DNA from: Gemmatimonadota bacterium
Lineage (GTDB): Bacteria > Gemmatimonadota > Gemmatimonadetes > Gemmatimonadales > GWC2-71-9
Reading direction: 5' to 3'
DNA length: 28,532 nucleotides
Assembly: GCA_017889745.1 (NCBI GenBank)
Contig: JAGGAG010000009.1
Coordinates: 1-28,532, forward strand
The position numbers and the translations under genes are program-made. Shown one piece after another: positions 15,488 through 25,207 of the stretch. The notes below the pieces were generated by a model, which was not told where the DNA came from, ran no database searches, and worked only from the letters and a program-made list of their open reading frames with translations. Position 1 is the first letter of the stretch. Each line of letters begins with the position of its first letter.

Positions 15488-17428
15488 TCAGTCGCCGGGC
15501 GAGATCTCGACCAGGGCCGTAGTGCAGGCGCGTTTCAGCGCCGCGACGTATCCCGCCACGTGATCCGCTCCTCCCGCATCGCCGGTGAGGAACGGATCCA
15601 TCACGGTCGACCGGAGCACCACCAGTCCCTCGGTGCCGTGCTCCCACTGCTCCGGGTCGCCGACGCCGAGCGCCGGGAGCAGGGGGGGCACCGCACCGTC
15701 GTAGTTGGGGTGTGTCAAGCGCGTGCGTGTGATCATGTAGTCGGGCATCTGGTCGCTTCCCCCGAGGCTCATCTGCCGGTGAATGCCCTCATTGAGCCGG
15801 TTGAGGGCGGACAGGCTGGTGAGCGACGGGTGAGCCATGGCATAGCACACGATGTTGAGGTCGGGCCGTGGCAGCATGACGGGGCGAAACGGTGCCAGGT
15901 CGGCGCCGGCGATCGCGTCGTAGAGCCGGTGGGCGCCGATGACGGTTCGCTCGATGAGGTAACCGTACCCCCGCTCGTCGAGCGGCAGCACCTTCTGGCT
16001 CAGCCACACCGCGGCGGCCGCGGCACCGGGCTTCGACCCTTCGAGGATGAACTGCCCCAGGAAAGACGTGTCCTGCGACGGACCGGCGGCCGGTGCCAGG
16101 TAGGGCGGCTCCACGGCAACGAGGTCGCGCGCACGCCGGTCCCGCAACAGCATGGCACCGGCAGGGTAGGGCACATATCCCAGCTTGTGCGGGTCGATCG
16201 TCACCGAGTCGAACCAGCCCAGCGCCACCATCGACTTGACCCAGTCATCCGATGGCCAGCCGATGCCGGTGGAGCCACGGATCTCCGCCGCCGTGCGATG
16301 TGATCCGTCCGCGCGCCTGGTTACCGCGGCGGCGTAGCCACCGTAGCACGCATCCGCGTGGAGGTGGAAGGTGACACCGAGCTCCTGCTCGGCCCGTGCC
16401 CGCACCTCGAGCACGGTGTCGAGCCGGTCCATTGCGCTTTCCTCCGTGGTACCGCAGACACTGATGCAGGCCAGGATCGGCGCCCGGCGCGCGTGCAGCT
16501 GCTCGATCCGTTCCCAGAGCGCATCGGGATCGATGCGGCAGTGCCGGTCCACCGGCACGAACGCGAGCTGCTCGGCACCGATACCGAGCGCGCGCACGAT
16601 CTTCTCCCACGAATAGTGCGCGGTGGCGGCCACGAGCACGACGCTGTCGGGCAGCGGGTCGCCCCAGTGCCGTGACAGGCGCCGGGTGTACTCCTGGTAG
16701 CCGGCATGTGCCAGCGTGTGCTGGTCGATGACCTCGCGCCAGTCAGCGCGGGGCACCGCCGCGCGGAGCGCGTCCCATGCGTCGAGCGCGACCGGTCCGC
16801 GCAGGTTGAGCAGGTCGTACAGTCCCATCGCGGAGAGCGGCGCCCGGGACCCGTCGGGCCGTGGCACGTCGATATCCGGTGCGCCGGCGCGCGCCGCCAT
16901 CGCGGCGGCCACCGGGAGGTAGAAGAGGCTCCGCGCGATCCACAACGCCTCGAAGTTGGCCACCGTTCCGCCCGACGTGAGGTGGCCCCAGGTAACGGCA
17001 GGATCGTAGCCGATCATCCGTGCCAGCTGTTCCGCCACCTCGAACTCGAGCCGGGTCGTGACCGGGCCGACCTCGCGGGTCACATTGTTCGGGTTGTACA
17101 GCATCGCCGCGAAGTAGCCCACCTGCGACGCGATCGTCGGCTCGTTCAGCATGTGGCCCTGGTACCGCCCGCTGAAGAAGGGTACGTCGCGCTTGAGGTC
17201 GGCCAGGAGTGCCATGAGCTCCTGCGTCAGCGTGGCGATCGCGTCCTCATATCCCTCCTGCCGCCGGTCGACCTCCCGGATCGTGGCGCCGTCCTCGGGG
17301 CGGTAGTTCCGCCGCCAGAACACATGATCCCGGAACGACTCGGTGATGAGCCGCTCCATGAGCGCGGCATTCTCGGCGCGTGGCCCCAGGAACCAGGCGC
17401 GCAGGGCATCACGGGGAATCGAGGGCAT
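15488..17428 (-). CDS. Group II PLP-dependent decarboxylase (tyrosine decarboxylase-like)
   Basis: A 646-residue fold-type I enzyme of the aromatic-L-amino-acid/glutamate decarboxylase superfamily. The PLP lysine is Lys415 in TIDPHKLGY, and HADACYGGY supplies the Asp that contacts the pyridine nitrogen. TSGGTVANFEALW and HYSWEKI are other conserved pieces. The length and the DPHKLGYVPYPAG context recall bacterial tyrosine decarboxylases of about 620 residues, but the substrate cannot be called from sequence. The ATG at 17428 has GGAG 5 bases upstream. An open frame continues 50 codons further and looks non-coding. It is convergent with the EF-G gene (6-base gap). Confidence 0.85.
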   Translation of the reverse strand: MPSIPRDALRAWFLGPRAENAALMERLITESFRDHVFWRRNYRPEDGATIREVDRRQEGYEDAIATLTQELMALLADLKRDVPFFSGRYQGHMLNEPTIASQVGYFAAMLYNPNNVTREVGPVTTRLEFEVAEQLARMIGYDPAVTWGHLTSGGTVANFEALWIARSLFYLPVAAAMAARAGAPDIDVPRPDGSRAPLSAMGLYDLLNLRGPVALDAWDALRAAVPRADWREVIDQHTLAHAGYQEYTRRLSRHWGDPLPDSVVLVAATAHYSWEKIVRALGIGAEQLAFVPVDRHCRIDPDALWERIEQLHARRAPILACISVCGTTEESAMDRLDTVLEVRARAEQELGVTFHLHADACYGGYAAAVTRRADGSHRTAAEIRGSTGIGWPSDDWVKSMVALGWFDSVTIDPHKLGYVPYPAGAMLLRDRRARDLVAVEPPYLAPAAGPSQDTSFLGQFILEGSKPGAAAAAVWLSQKVLPLDERGYGYLIERTVIGAHRLYDAIAGADLAPFRPVMLPRPDLNIVCYAMAHPSLTSLSALNRLNEGIHRQMSLGGSDQMPDYMITRTRLTHPNYDGAVPPLLPALGVGDPEQWEHGTEGLVVLRSTVMDPFLTGDAGGADHVAGYVAALKRACTTALVEISPGD

Positions 17429-17683
17429 GCATGCTCCGCGTGGATCGTCGTGTTGCAGGTGGAATGCGCCGTTACGGGGCCCGGCGCACCACCAGGCGTC
17501 GCCGCCGGCGAACGGTGCCGCATTCGCCGACGCAGCCACACCAATCTGCATCACGCGCAGCCCGGCACCAGCTGGCATCAGGTATGCGCGTGATTCACCC
17601 TGCGTTCATCGACGATTCATGCTGGCTGGCTACGCTGTAATCTTTCGTCCCGGGCTGCGCCCCCCTTGACCGCCGGAGCTCCC

Positions 17684-18328
17684 ATGCTCGCCGCACTCCA
17701 GGTGTCGCTCGCCGCGCTGGCAGGCCCGCTGGCTGACACCGCGCCTGTGGCCCCGCCGCCCGTGGTGCGGGAGGCGCCCAGCCTCGCCCCGACCGTCGAT
17801 GCCATCGCCCCGGCCACTTTCCAGGACGCGCGCTTCGATCCCGGCATCCAGGCGGCCTTCGCCGATACCACCCGGAAGAAGTCGATCGAGTACTCGGACG
17901 GGTACTACGTGCGGCTCAAGATCCACCAGTATGCCAGCTGGGCGATGCTGCCCTTCTTCATCGGCTCCTACGCCACCGGATCGGACCTGATCAACAACGG
18001 CAACAACGCGTCGTCCTTCTCGAAGGACTGGCATGGGGTCTTTGCCGGTGCAACGGCGGCGCTCTTTGCCGTCAATACGGTGACGGGCGTCTGGAACCTG
18101 GTGGAGAGCCGGCACGATCCCGCGGGCCGCACCCGGCGCTGGGTGCACGCGATCGCGATGTTCGTGGCCGAGGCCGGCTTCGTGGCCACGGGAGCCACCG
18201 CGCCCGAGATAGAGGACGGCGGCGAGGTGGGTGAGGGCGGCGACGCCAGCACCCACAAGGCGCTCGCGATCACCTCCATGTCGATCGCGACCGCGTCCTG
18301 GCTCATGATGCTCATCTGGAAGGATTGA
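17684..18328 (+). CDS. Cytochrome b561-like membrane protein
   Basis: 214 residues. A hydrophobic N-terminus looks like a signal peptide, then comes a Pro/Ala-rich linker and four hydrophobic helices. Four histidines, H81 (KIHQYASW), H117 (DWHGVFAG), H155 (RRWVHAIAM) and H191 (STHKALAI), fall about one per helix. That is the pattern of diheme b561-type cytochromes, which move electrons across a membrane. I did not match it to a named family, so the heme call is an inference. GGAG precedes the ATG at 17684 by 6 bases. It heads an operon with the next membrane protein (8-base gap) and a Rieske protein. Confidence 0.6.
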   Translation: MLAALQVSLAALAGPLADTAPVAPPPVVREAPSLAPTVDAIAPATFQDARFDPGIQAAFADTTRKKSIEYSDGYYVRLKIHQYASWAMLPFFIGSYATGSDLINNGNNASSFSKDWHGVFAGATAALFAVNTVTGVWNLVESRHDPAGRTRRWVHAIAMFVAEAGFVATGATAPEIEDGGEVGEGGDASTHKALAITSMSIATASWLMMLIWKD

Positions 18329-18336
18329 GGCGGCTG

Positions 18337-18831
18337 ATGGTGATGATCTCTCTGATGTCGCTGGTGGACAGTTGGGCGGCATTCTACCAGGACAGCACCC
18401 CGACACAGGTCACCGTGCAGTTCCTCCACACTGGCGGCCTGCTGGCGGCGGGCGGCATGGCCCTGGCGAGCGACCGCAACATGCTCCGGGTACCGGTCGG
18501 CGACCGCTCGGCACTTATTGCGATGCGGGAAGCGCAGGAAGGCATTCATGTCTGGGTGCTCACGGCGCTGGCGGTGGTTGCTGCGAGCGGCGTGGCCTTC
18601 TTCCTCGCCGACCGCAAGACCTACTGGGAGTCCGTGCCGTTCTGGCTCAAGATGAGCGCCGTGGCGCTGTTGATCGCCAACGGGGCGTGGATGCTCCGGC
18701 TCGAGCGCGCCTGCGGCAAGGAACCGCACGATGATGGGTCATGGTGGCGCCTGCGCGTATCGGCCCGCGCCAGCGTGGCGCTCTGGTTTCTCACGACGCT
18801 GCTCGGCACCGTGCTGAGCAGCGCAGCCTGA
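18337..18831 (+). CDS. Small membrane protein of the cytochrome/Rieske operon
   Basis: 164 residues with about four hydrophobic helices (roughly 25-45, 70-95, 108-125 and 142-160). Histidines H31 (FLHTGG) and H71 (GIHVWV) sit at helix ends and could be heme or quinone ligands. I do not recognise the family. GAGG lies 6 bases before the ATG at 18337. A TTG overlapping the upstream stop is an alternative start. The Rieske gene follows after 11 bases, which ties all three genes to one redox unit. Confidence 0.65.
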   Translation: MVMISLMSLVDSWAAFYQDSTPTQVTVQFLHTGGLLAAGGMALASDRNMLRVPVGDRSALIAMREAQEGIHVWVLTALAVVAASGVAFFLADRKTYWESVPFWLKMSAVALLIANGAWMLRLERACGKEPHDDGSWWRLRVSARASVALWFLTTLLGTVLSSAA

Positions 18832-18842
18832 ACGGTACATCA

Positions 18843-19367
18843 ATGCGTGCCCACGAACACGAGTCACCCGCGCGCGCCTGCGACGGCTGCGCGCTGACGC
18901 GCCGCGAGGTCCTTGGTCGTGCGCTTACCGCGCTGGCCATGACGTTCCTGGCGGAGGGGCTTGCCCCGAACGCCCTGGCGGCGCTGACCACGCAGGTAAC
19001 CGGGATCGCCGGCCGTCCGGCCGGCGGCAACGTGAAGGCCTTCGCCCTTCCGGCGCAGGATGGCGTGCAGTTCGCCAAGGAAGATGAGCTGATCCTGGTG
19101 CGCTACGTGGGCCACGTCTACGCGTTCGCCCTGTCCTGCCCGCACCAGAACACCGCGTTGCGCTGGGTCGACGAGGGTCGATTCCAGTGCCCCAAGCACA
19201 AGTCGAAATACCAGCCCGACGGCACCTTCATCTCGGGCCGGGCTACGCGCAGCATGGATCGCTACGCGATCAAGCTCGCCGGCACCGACGTGGAGGTCGA
19301 CTTGGACGTGCTCTACAAGAACGACAAGCAGCCCGCGGAGTGGGCGGCTGCCGTGGTGGTGGTGTAG
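18843..19367 (+). CDS. Rieske [2Fe-2S] protein with Tat-type signal
   Basis: 174 residues. Residues 19-40 are a twin-arginine-like signal (TRREVLGRAL plus a hydrophobic stretch), so the protein is probably exported folded with its cluster. The Rieske ligands are C99 and H101 (CPH) and C116 and H119 (CPKH). The usual CPCHGS second box is CPKHKS, so the disulfide cysteines of bc1-type Rieske proteins are absent, as in ferredoxin-like Rieske proteins. A CDGC pair (C13, C16) just before the signal is unexplained. It probably exchanges electrons with the two membrane proteins encoded just upstream. Confidence 0.88.
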   Translation: MRAHEHESPARACDGCALTRREVLGRALTALAMTFLAEGLAPNALAALTTQVTGIAGRPAGGNVKAFALPAQDGVQFAKEDELILVRYVGHVYAFALSCPHQNTALRWVDEGRFQCPKHKSKYQPDGTFISGRATRSMDRYAIKLAGTDVEVDLDVLYKNDKQPAEWAAAVVVV

Positions 19368-19371
19368 TTCC

Positions 19372-19824
19372 TTACTTCGCTACGTCGAACTCCTGTGCTC
19401 CCGCGGGAGCGCCGTTGAGCGAAATCTCCACCTTGTAGCGCCCTGCCGGCCACGCTGTCTTCTTCACGATGTGGAACTCGGTGACACCCGGTGACGCGGC
19501 CACCGCCTGGCTGGTGGAATCGACGGTCTGCCCCGTCTGGAACGTCCACTTTGCCGTGAGCACCGTGTTCGGCGCGGTGTTCTCTGTGTACACCGATGCG
19601 ATGATGCTGTCCCTGACCCCGAAGGTCGAGCGTGGCGCCAGCACGCGCTTGTCGGCGCCCACCGAGCTGCCCAGCTCGATCTTGGTGACGGCTGGCTGCG
19701 CCGATGGGGTTGGGGGCGCCATCGTTTCCGCCGGCGGTGGCGGGGGCGCTGCCTTCTTGCACGCCGTGCCGAGCAGGGGTGCGGCGAGCAGGGCCAGCGC
19801 GTACAAGGTACGGGTCGTCTTCAT
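19372..19824 (-). CDS. Small lipoprotein of unknown function
   Basis: 150 residues with a lipoprotein signal peptide and lipobox LGTAC (Cys22), then a KKAAPPPPPAE proline-rich linker of about 25 residues. The C-terminal domain, from about 47, is beta-rich (FGVRDSIIASVYTEN, AGRYKVEISLNG) and may be an Ig-like fold. GAGGAG lies 6 bases before the ATG. It is 18 bases downstream of the LysM gene and probably in its operon, and it is convergent with the Rieske gene (4-base gap). I do not recognise a named family. Confidence 0.75.
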   Translation of the reverse strand: MKTTRTLYALALLAAPLLGTACKKAAPPPPPAETMAPPTPSAQPAVTKIELGSSVGADKRVLAPRSTFGVRDSIIASVYTENTAPNTVLTAKWTFQTGQTVDSTSQAVAASPGVTEFHIVKKTAWPAGRYKVEISLNGAPAGAQEFDVAK

Positions 19825-19842
19825 GTGTTGCTCCTCGCCGCT

Positions 19843-20094
19843 TCAGGCGGCTGGAATGGTGAGGACCTGGCCAGGGTAGATCTTGTCAGGGTCCTTGATC
19901 TTGTCGCCGTTGGCCTCGAAGATCTTCCTCCACTTGCTCGCGTCGCCGTACACGTGCTTCGCGATCTTGGACAGGCTGTCGCCCTTCTTCACTTCGTAGG
20001 TGCGCGGGGCGCTGCTCGCGCCGGGCACGGCGGCGGCGGACGAACTGCCGCCCTCGACGTCGGAGAAATCCGGCAGTGGTTCCTTCGGGGACAT
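19843..20094 (-). CDS. LysM domain protein
   Basis: 83 residues. Residues about 32-80 are one LysM domain (TYEVKKGDSLSKIAK, then IYPGQVLTIP), which binds peptidoglycan-type glycans. There is no signal peptide; the first 30 residues are Ser/Ala-rich. It resembles small BON/LysM-type proteins such as YgaU, but without the BON domain. GAGG lies 6 bases before the ATG. The stop falls in a 5-bp GC hairpin (19837-19851) that precedes the downstream lipoprotein gene. Confidence 0.85.
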   Translation of the reverse strand: MSPKEPLPDFSDVEGGSSSAAAVPGASSAPRTYEVKKGDSLSKIAKHVYGDASKWRKIFEANGDKIKDPDKIYPGQVLTIPAA

Positions 20095-20159
20095 CGTGTG
20101 CCTCGCAATCGACGGTAACCAGGTTCAATGTGGCCGCTCGGCCCATCCCATAACGAGAG

Positions 20160-20184
20160 AAACCCCGGGGAGCGCCCGGGGTTT
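20160..20184 (-). terminator. Hairpin terminator of the beta-barrel gene
   Basis: AAACCCCGGG (20160-20169) and CCCGGGGTTT (20175-20184) form a perfect 10-bp stem with a 5-base loop. It lies 24 bases after the stop of the barrel gene. On the minus strand the stem ends in TTT followed by CTCTCGTT, a short T-rich tail. It may let some transcription pass to the LysM gene. Confidence 0.75.
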
Positions 20185-20208
20185 CGCCTGATTTGCCCGC
20201 GGCGGCGG

Positions 20209-20892
20209 CTAGAAGACGAAGACCAGTCCGCCGGAGACTTCGCCCTGCGTGACGGTGGAGGAGGACTCCTGCGCGTAACAGCCGTAGTACCCGCACCAGG
20301 CCGCGTACTGGCCGTTGGGTACGAAGGAGAACCAGCCGCGGAACGTGCCGCGGATACCGACGCGCTGCTTATCGCCCTTCCCGAACATGTAGCGCACGCC
20401 GCCCTCGAGCGACAGCGAGAAGTCGGTGTTGGAACCGATGTTTGACGCCGACGGATCGAAGATGGTCACACCCAGGCCACCGCCGATGAACGGCTTGATG
20501 TTCCTCTGCCCGAACTCCCAGCGGGCGCCGGCATGGATGTAGTTGGTCGAGATACTTGAGGTGCAATTGACAATGATCGGGTAGTCGGCGCAGGTACCGG
20601 CGTCCGGGTCGAAATTAACGTCGCTGGACTGGCGCATGTACGTGAGCTCGAACCAGGTGTTGCCGTTAGGTGTGTAGCCGACCTCGATGCCATAGCCAAT
20701 GTTGGCGTCGATGTTGAGCTTGCCGGCCGGGACGCCAGTGAAGCCGTCGGTCGGGAAGCCACCGCCGAAGATATAGCCAACCATCGGGGTGATCTCGAAG
20801 CCCGATGTCGGGATCTGGGCAGCAGCGGGCGCGGTACTGGCAACGGCCAAGACGGCAGCCGCAGCGGCGGTTCTAACGAACAAACGGCGCAT
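20209..20892 (-). CDS. Small outer-membrane beta-barrel protein
   Basis: 227 residues with a signal peptide ending near APAAAQ. The rest alternates amphipathic strands (YGIEVGYTP, FELTYMRQ, FIGGGLGVTIF, SLEGGVRYMFG) and ends in LVFVF, with the C-terminal Phe typical of BAM-inserted barrels. It resembles the OmpA-like/OprF N-terminal or opacity-type 8-stranded barrels. Two cysteine pairs (C102/C112 and C205/C209) may form disulfides. GAGG precedes the ATG by about 9 bases. Confidence 0.85.
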   Translation of the reverse strand: MRRLFVRTAAAAAVLAVASTAPAAAQIPTSGFEITPMVGYIFGGGFPTDGFTGVPAGKLNIDANIGYGIEVGYTPNGNTWFELTYMRQSSDVNFDPDAGTCADYPIIVNCTSSISTNYIHAGARWEFGQRNIKPFIGGGLGVTIFDPSASNIGSNTDFSLSLEGGVRYMFGKGDKQRVGIRGTFRGWFSFVPNGQYAAWCGYYGCYAQESSSTVTQGEVSGGLVFVF

Positions 20893-20933
20893 AACGTCAT
20901 CCTCAGATTCGGGTTAGCCTATGGGAGCGCCCA

Positions 20934-20962
20934 AACATGGTGACCCCTTATTCCGCTGTCCA
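20934..20962 (-). promoter_or_regulatory. Possible promoter of the small barrel gene
   Basis: On the minus strand TGGACA (20962-20957), a 17-base spacer and CATGTT (20939-20934) fit a weak sigma-70-type promoter, with a leader of about 35 bases. The -10 match is 3 of 6, so this is tentative. Confidence 0.3.
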
Positions 20963-21089
20963 GAGGCGTTGATCCCTGCAACGGTGGCGCGGCGGCTGTT
21001 CGCGCCATAGGATACTGCCCCCGGGTGCGGTTGAGCCCCCGGCGCTCCCGGCTGTCCGATCAGCATAAAGCAACATGGAGAAGGGACTT

Positions 21090-22160
21090 ATGGCCCCATT
21101 GTCAGCGATCACGGAACTCCTGGGCAGCGATGCGAAGGGCCTGCTGGAGCACCGGTGCACCGGTATCACCAAGGAATCGCTGCACTTGCCCGGCCCCGAC
21201 TGGGTGGATCGCATGCACCTGGTGTCCGATCGCCCGACTCCGGTCCTGCGGAGCCTGCAGTCGCTGAACGGCCACGGACGACTCGCCGGCACGGGATACC
21301 TCTCCATTCTTCCGGTCGATCAGGGCATCGAGCACTCGGCCGGGGCGTCGTTTGCGAAGAACCCGATCTATTTCGATCCCGAGAACATCGTGAAGCTGGC
21401 GATGGAGGGTGGCTGTAACGCGGTGGCGAGCACGCTGGGGGTGCTCGGCTCAGTCGCGCGGAAGTACGCGCACCGGATCCCCTTCATGGTCAAGTTCAAC
21501 CACAACGAGTTCCTGACCTTTCCCAACAAGTTCGACCAGATCGCCTTCGCCAGCGTGAAGCAGGCGCGCGAGATGGGCTGCGTGGCGGTGGGCGCCACCA
21601 TCTACTTCGGGTCGGCTGAATCGTCACGGCAGATCGTGGAAGTGAGCCAGGCCTTCGCCGTCGCGCACGAGATGGGCATGGCCACGGTGCTCTGGTGCTA
21701 CCTCCGCAACAGCGCCTTCAAGAAGGACAAGGACTACCACGTGTCGGCCGACCTCACGGGGCAGGCCAACCACCTCGGCGTCACCATCCAGGCGGACATC
21801 ATCAAGCAGAAGCTGCCGGAAAACAATGGCGGGTTCAACGCGCTCAGCAGCAAGGAGAATCCCTACGGGAAGACCGACCAGCGCATCTACTCCGAACTCT
21901 CCAGCGACCATCCCATCGACCTGACACGCTATCAGGTGGCCAACTGCTACATGGGACGCGCCGGCCTCATCAACTCCGGCGGCGCCTCGGGCTCCAACGA
22001 CTTCGCCGAGGCGGCGAAGACCGCCGTCATCAACAAGCGAGCTGGTGGAATGGGACTGATTTCGGGGCGCAAGGCGTTCCAGCGCCCGATGGCGGAGGGC
22101 GTGAAGCTGCTGAACCTGATCCAGGACGTGTACCTCGCGAAGGAGATCACCGTCGCCTGA
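21090..22160 (+). CDS. fbaB: Class I fructose-bisphosphate aldolase
   Basis: About 356 residues of the DhnA/FbaB (archaeal-type class I) aldolase family, which splits fructose 1,6-bisphosphate into DHAP and glyceraldehyde 3-phosphate through a Schiff base. Conserved parts are ILPVDQGIEHS, MVKFNHNEFL, QADIIKQKLP with the Schiff-base lysine (K239 or K241), and GLINSGGASG as phosphate-binding loop. I chose the ATG at 21090, because GGAGAAGGG lies just upstream; an ATG at 21075 would add five residues. The gene stands alone between a divergent barrel gene and a convergent TPR gene. Confidence 0.92.
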   Translation: MAPLSAITELLGSDAKGLLEHRCTGITKESLHLPGPDWVDRMHLVSDRPTPVLRSLQSLNGHGRLAGTGYLSILPVDQGIEHSAGASFAKNPIYFDPENIVKLAMEGGCNAVASTLGVLGSVARKYAHRIPFMVKFNHNEFLTFPNKFDQIAFASVKQAREMGCVAVGATIYFGSAESSRQIVEVSQAFAVAHEMGMATVLWCYLRNSAFKKDKDYHVSADLTGQANHLGVTIQADIIKQKLPENNGGFNALSSKENPYGKTDQRIYSELSSDHPIDLTRYQVANCYMGRAGLINSGGASGSNDFAEAAKTAVINKRAGGMGLISGRKAFQRPMAEGVKLLNLIQDVYLAKEITVA

Positions 22161-22163
22161 TGC

Positions 22164-22187
22164 GCCGGTGCCCCGGGGCTCCGGCGG
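22164..22187. terminator. GC-rich dyad between convergent genes
   Basis: CGCCGG-T-GCCCC/GGGGC-T-CCGGCG is symmetric over 24 bases with one T-T mismatch. It lies between the stops of the aldolase gene and the TPR gene, so it could stop transcription from both sides. No T-tract follows. Confidence 0.4.
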
Positions 22188-22190
22188 TGC

Positions 22191-23189
22191 CTAGGAGACG
22201 GGCCGCTCCCATTCGCGACTGAAGCGCTCGGCCAGTGCCGCGGCACCCAGCCGCGCGAATCCATCGGCCGCCTTGCGCCGGCGATCCTCCGCCTCGCCCC
22301 GGCGCGCAAGCCGCCGCAGGGCCAGGGCCTCGGCCGCGGCACACTCTGCCGCCAGCAGCGCCGACCCCTGCTCCTCCGCCAGCGTGCCGCCTTCCCGCGC
22401 CTCCACCAGTGCCGCCGCGGCATCGTTGCGCTGCAGCGACGCGACGGCGCGCACCCGCCTGATCTCGGCGATCCCCAGCTGGTCGCCGGCCTGGCGCGCC
22501 AGTTCGTCAGCGCGGTCGAGTTCCCGCGCCGCCACGTCGATCGCCCCGCGCGCCAGGTCGAGCTCGGCGCGGCCCGTCACCGCCAGCGCGGCGAGCGCCG
22601 CGTCCTCCACCAGTCGCGCGTGCCGGACGGCCTGCACCGTCGCCTCGTCCGCGTCCTGCCACGCGCCCAGTTCCCGGAACGCCAGGCCCAGGTTGTGGTA
22701 GGTCTGGGTCGTGCCGCGCCGGTCGCCGAGGCGCTGGTAGCCCAGGAGCGCCGCGCGGTACAGGCTCAGCGCGGTGGCCGCGTCACCCCGTAGGTGGGCC
22801 ACCGACGCGAGGTTGTTGGCCGCATGGGCCTCGAAGAGCGTGTCCTCCAGCTGCCGCGCCAGCCCGCGCGCGGTCTCGAACTGCTTCATCGCGTCGTCGA
22901 GGGCGCCCTGCTCGAACGCGACGGCGCCCAGGAGGTTGACCGCGCGCAGCCGGCCATCCTGGTCGGCGCGCTGCCGGAACGCCTCCGCCGCCTGCGCCGC
23001 CAGTTCGCCCGCCCGCGCCACCTCGCCCAGACGCATCGACGCCGTCGCCGCCAGCAGCACCGCCTCGCTGCGGCGCGCCTCCGCGGCCGGGGCACCGAGC
23101 CACGCCGTCATCACGTCGCGGTACCGGCCCGCGCTCAGCAGCGCGCGCAGGGTCGCGACGAAATCGGGTTCGGGGGTGGGCGCGGTCAT
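22191..23189 (-). CDS. Tetratricopeptide repeat protein
   Basis: 332 residues, almost wholly helical and Ala/Arg-rich, with about six TPR-like repeats. The clearest are AVNLLGAVAFEQGALDDAMKQF, the ANNLASVAHLRGDAATALSLY unit and TYHNLGLAFRELGAWQDADEA. There is no signal peptide or catalytic domain, so it is a probable cytoplasmic scaffold. It is the last gene of the operon that starts at 26119, 10 bases after the lipoprotein gene, which suggests it acts with the sigma-54 activator or its targets. Confidence 0.85.
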   Translation of the reverse strand: MTAPTPEPDFVATLRALLSAGRYRDVMTAWLGAPAAEARRSEAVLLAATASMRLGEVARAGELAAQAAEAFRQRADQDGRLRAVNLLGAVAFEQGALDDAMKQFETARGLARQLEDTLFEAHAANNLASVAHLRGDAATALSLYRAALLGYQRLGDRRGTTQTYHNLGLAFRELGAWQDADEATVQAVRHARLVEDAALAALAVTGRAELDLARGAIDVAARELDRADELARQAGDQLGIAEIRRVRAVASLQRNDAAAALVEAREGGTLAEEQGSALLAAECAAAEALALRRLARRGEAEDRRRKAADGFARLGAAALAERFSREWERPVS

Positions 23190-23199
23190 CGGTGCTTTC

Positions 23200-23829
23200 T
23201 CAGTAGGCGATCGCGTACCGGCTGAAACCCAGGAGCTTCGCCTCGAGCTCCTGCGCTTCCTCCACGTTCACGCTGCCCAGCCGCACGAACGGCTGGCCGG
23301 GCAGTTCCTGCCGCCAGATGCCCAGGATCGTCTCCAGTCGGCTGTCTTCGGCGTCCACGTCGCCGTCCTCGTTCAGGTCGTCATCCGCCTGGGCGTAGTG
23401 GATCTTCAGTTCCGCCGGCGCCATGGCGCTGAACTTGAGGCCCGTCGGCTGCAGTTCGAACAGCAGCAGCGCCGGGTCCTCCACGGTGATCGTGATGAGC
23501 ACCGAGTCGCCCTCCGCGATCGGCGACCCGTCGGGCCGGAGGCTCAGCGACTCGTTCTCGAGCTTGAGCGCGAGGTACTCCTCGCCGCGCTGGCCCTGCG
23601 CATCGAGGAAGTAGAGCTTCTGCTCCGTGGAGACTCCCTTGATCGCCCAGAAGGACACGGTGCTCTCCTCGAGCGGCGGTGCCGTGGTGGAGAGCCGGGA
23701 GACGTTGAGCGCCTCTGGCGGCCGCTCCGCTCCCGGGGCGTTCGGAGAGTTCGTGTCGGACGAGCAGCCGATGGCCAGCGCCAGCGCAATGGCAATGGTC
23801 GGCACCCTGAAGCGGGAGCTGAAGAACAT
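23200..23829 (-). CDS. Lipoprotein with an EF-hand-like loop
   Basis: 209 residues with a lipoprotein signal and lipobox AIGC (Cys22), then a Ser/Asn/Pro linker. A beta-rich middle part (STVSFWAIKGVST, GDSVLITITVED) is followed by DLNEDGDVDAEDSRLE, a dockerin or EF-hand-like calcium loop at about residues 150-165. The C-terminus SRYAIAY resembles an ending I have seen in other secreted proteins of this kind. AAGGA precedes the ATG at 23829. Function is unknown. It lies between the sigma-54 activator and the TPR gene. Confidence 0.75.
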   Translation of the reverse strand: MFFSSRFRVPTIAIALALAIGCSSDTNSPNAPGAERPPEALNVSRLSTTAPPLEESTVSFWAIKGVSTEQKLYFLDAQGQRGEEYLALKLENESLSLRPDGSPIAEGDSVLITITVEDPALLLFELQPTGLKFSAMAPAELKIHYAQADDDLNEDGDVDAEDSRLETILGIWRQELPGQPFVRLGSVNVEEAQELEAKLLGFSRYAIAY

Positions 23830-23857
23830 GCGAAATCCTTCCGGTCTGGTGCCGGAT

Positions 23858-25189
<1,332 letters not shown>

Positions 25190-25207
25190 CCGCGAGGGCG
25201 GGTCCGG

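Noticed and set aside
17429..17578. 50-codon extension of the decarboxylase
   Set aside because: The start at 17428 has a good ribosome-binding site; the extra residues look non-conserved and cysteine-rich at random.
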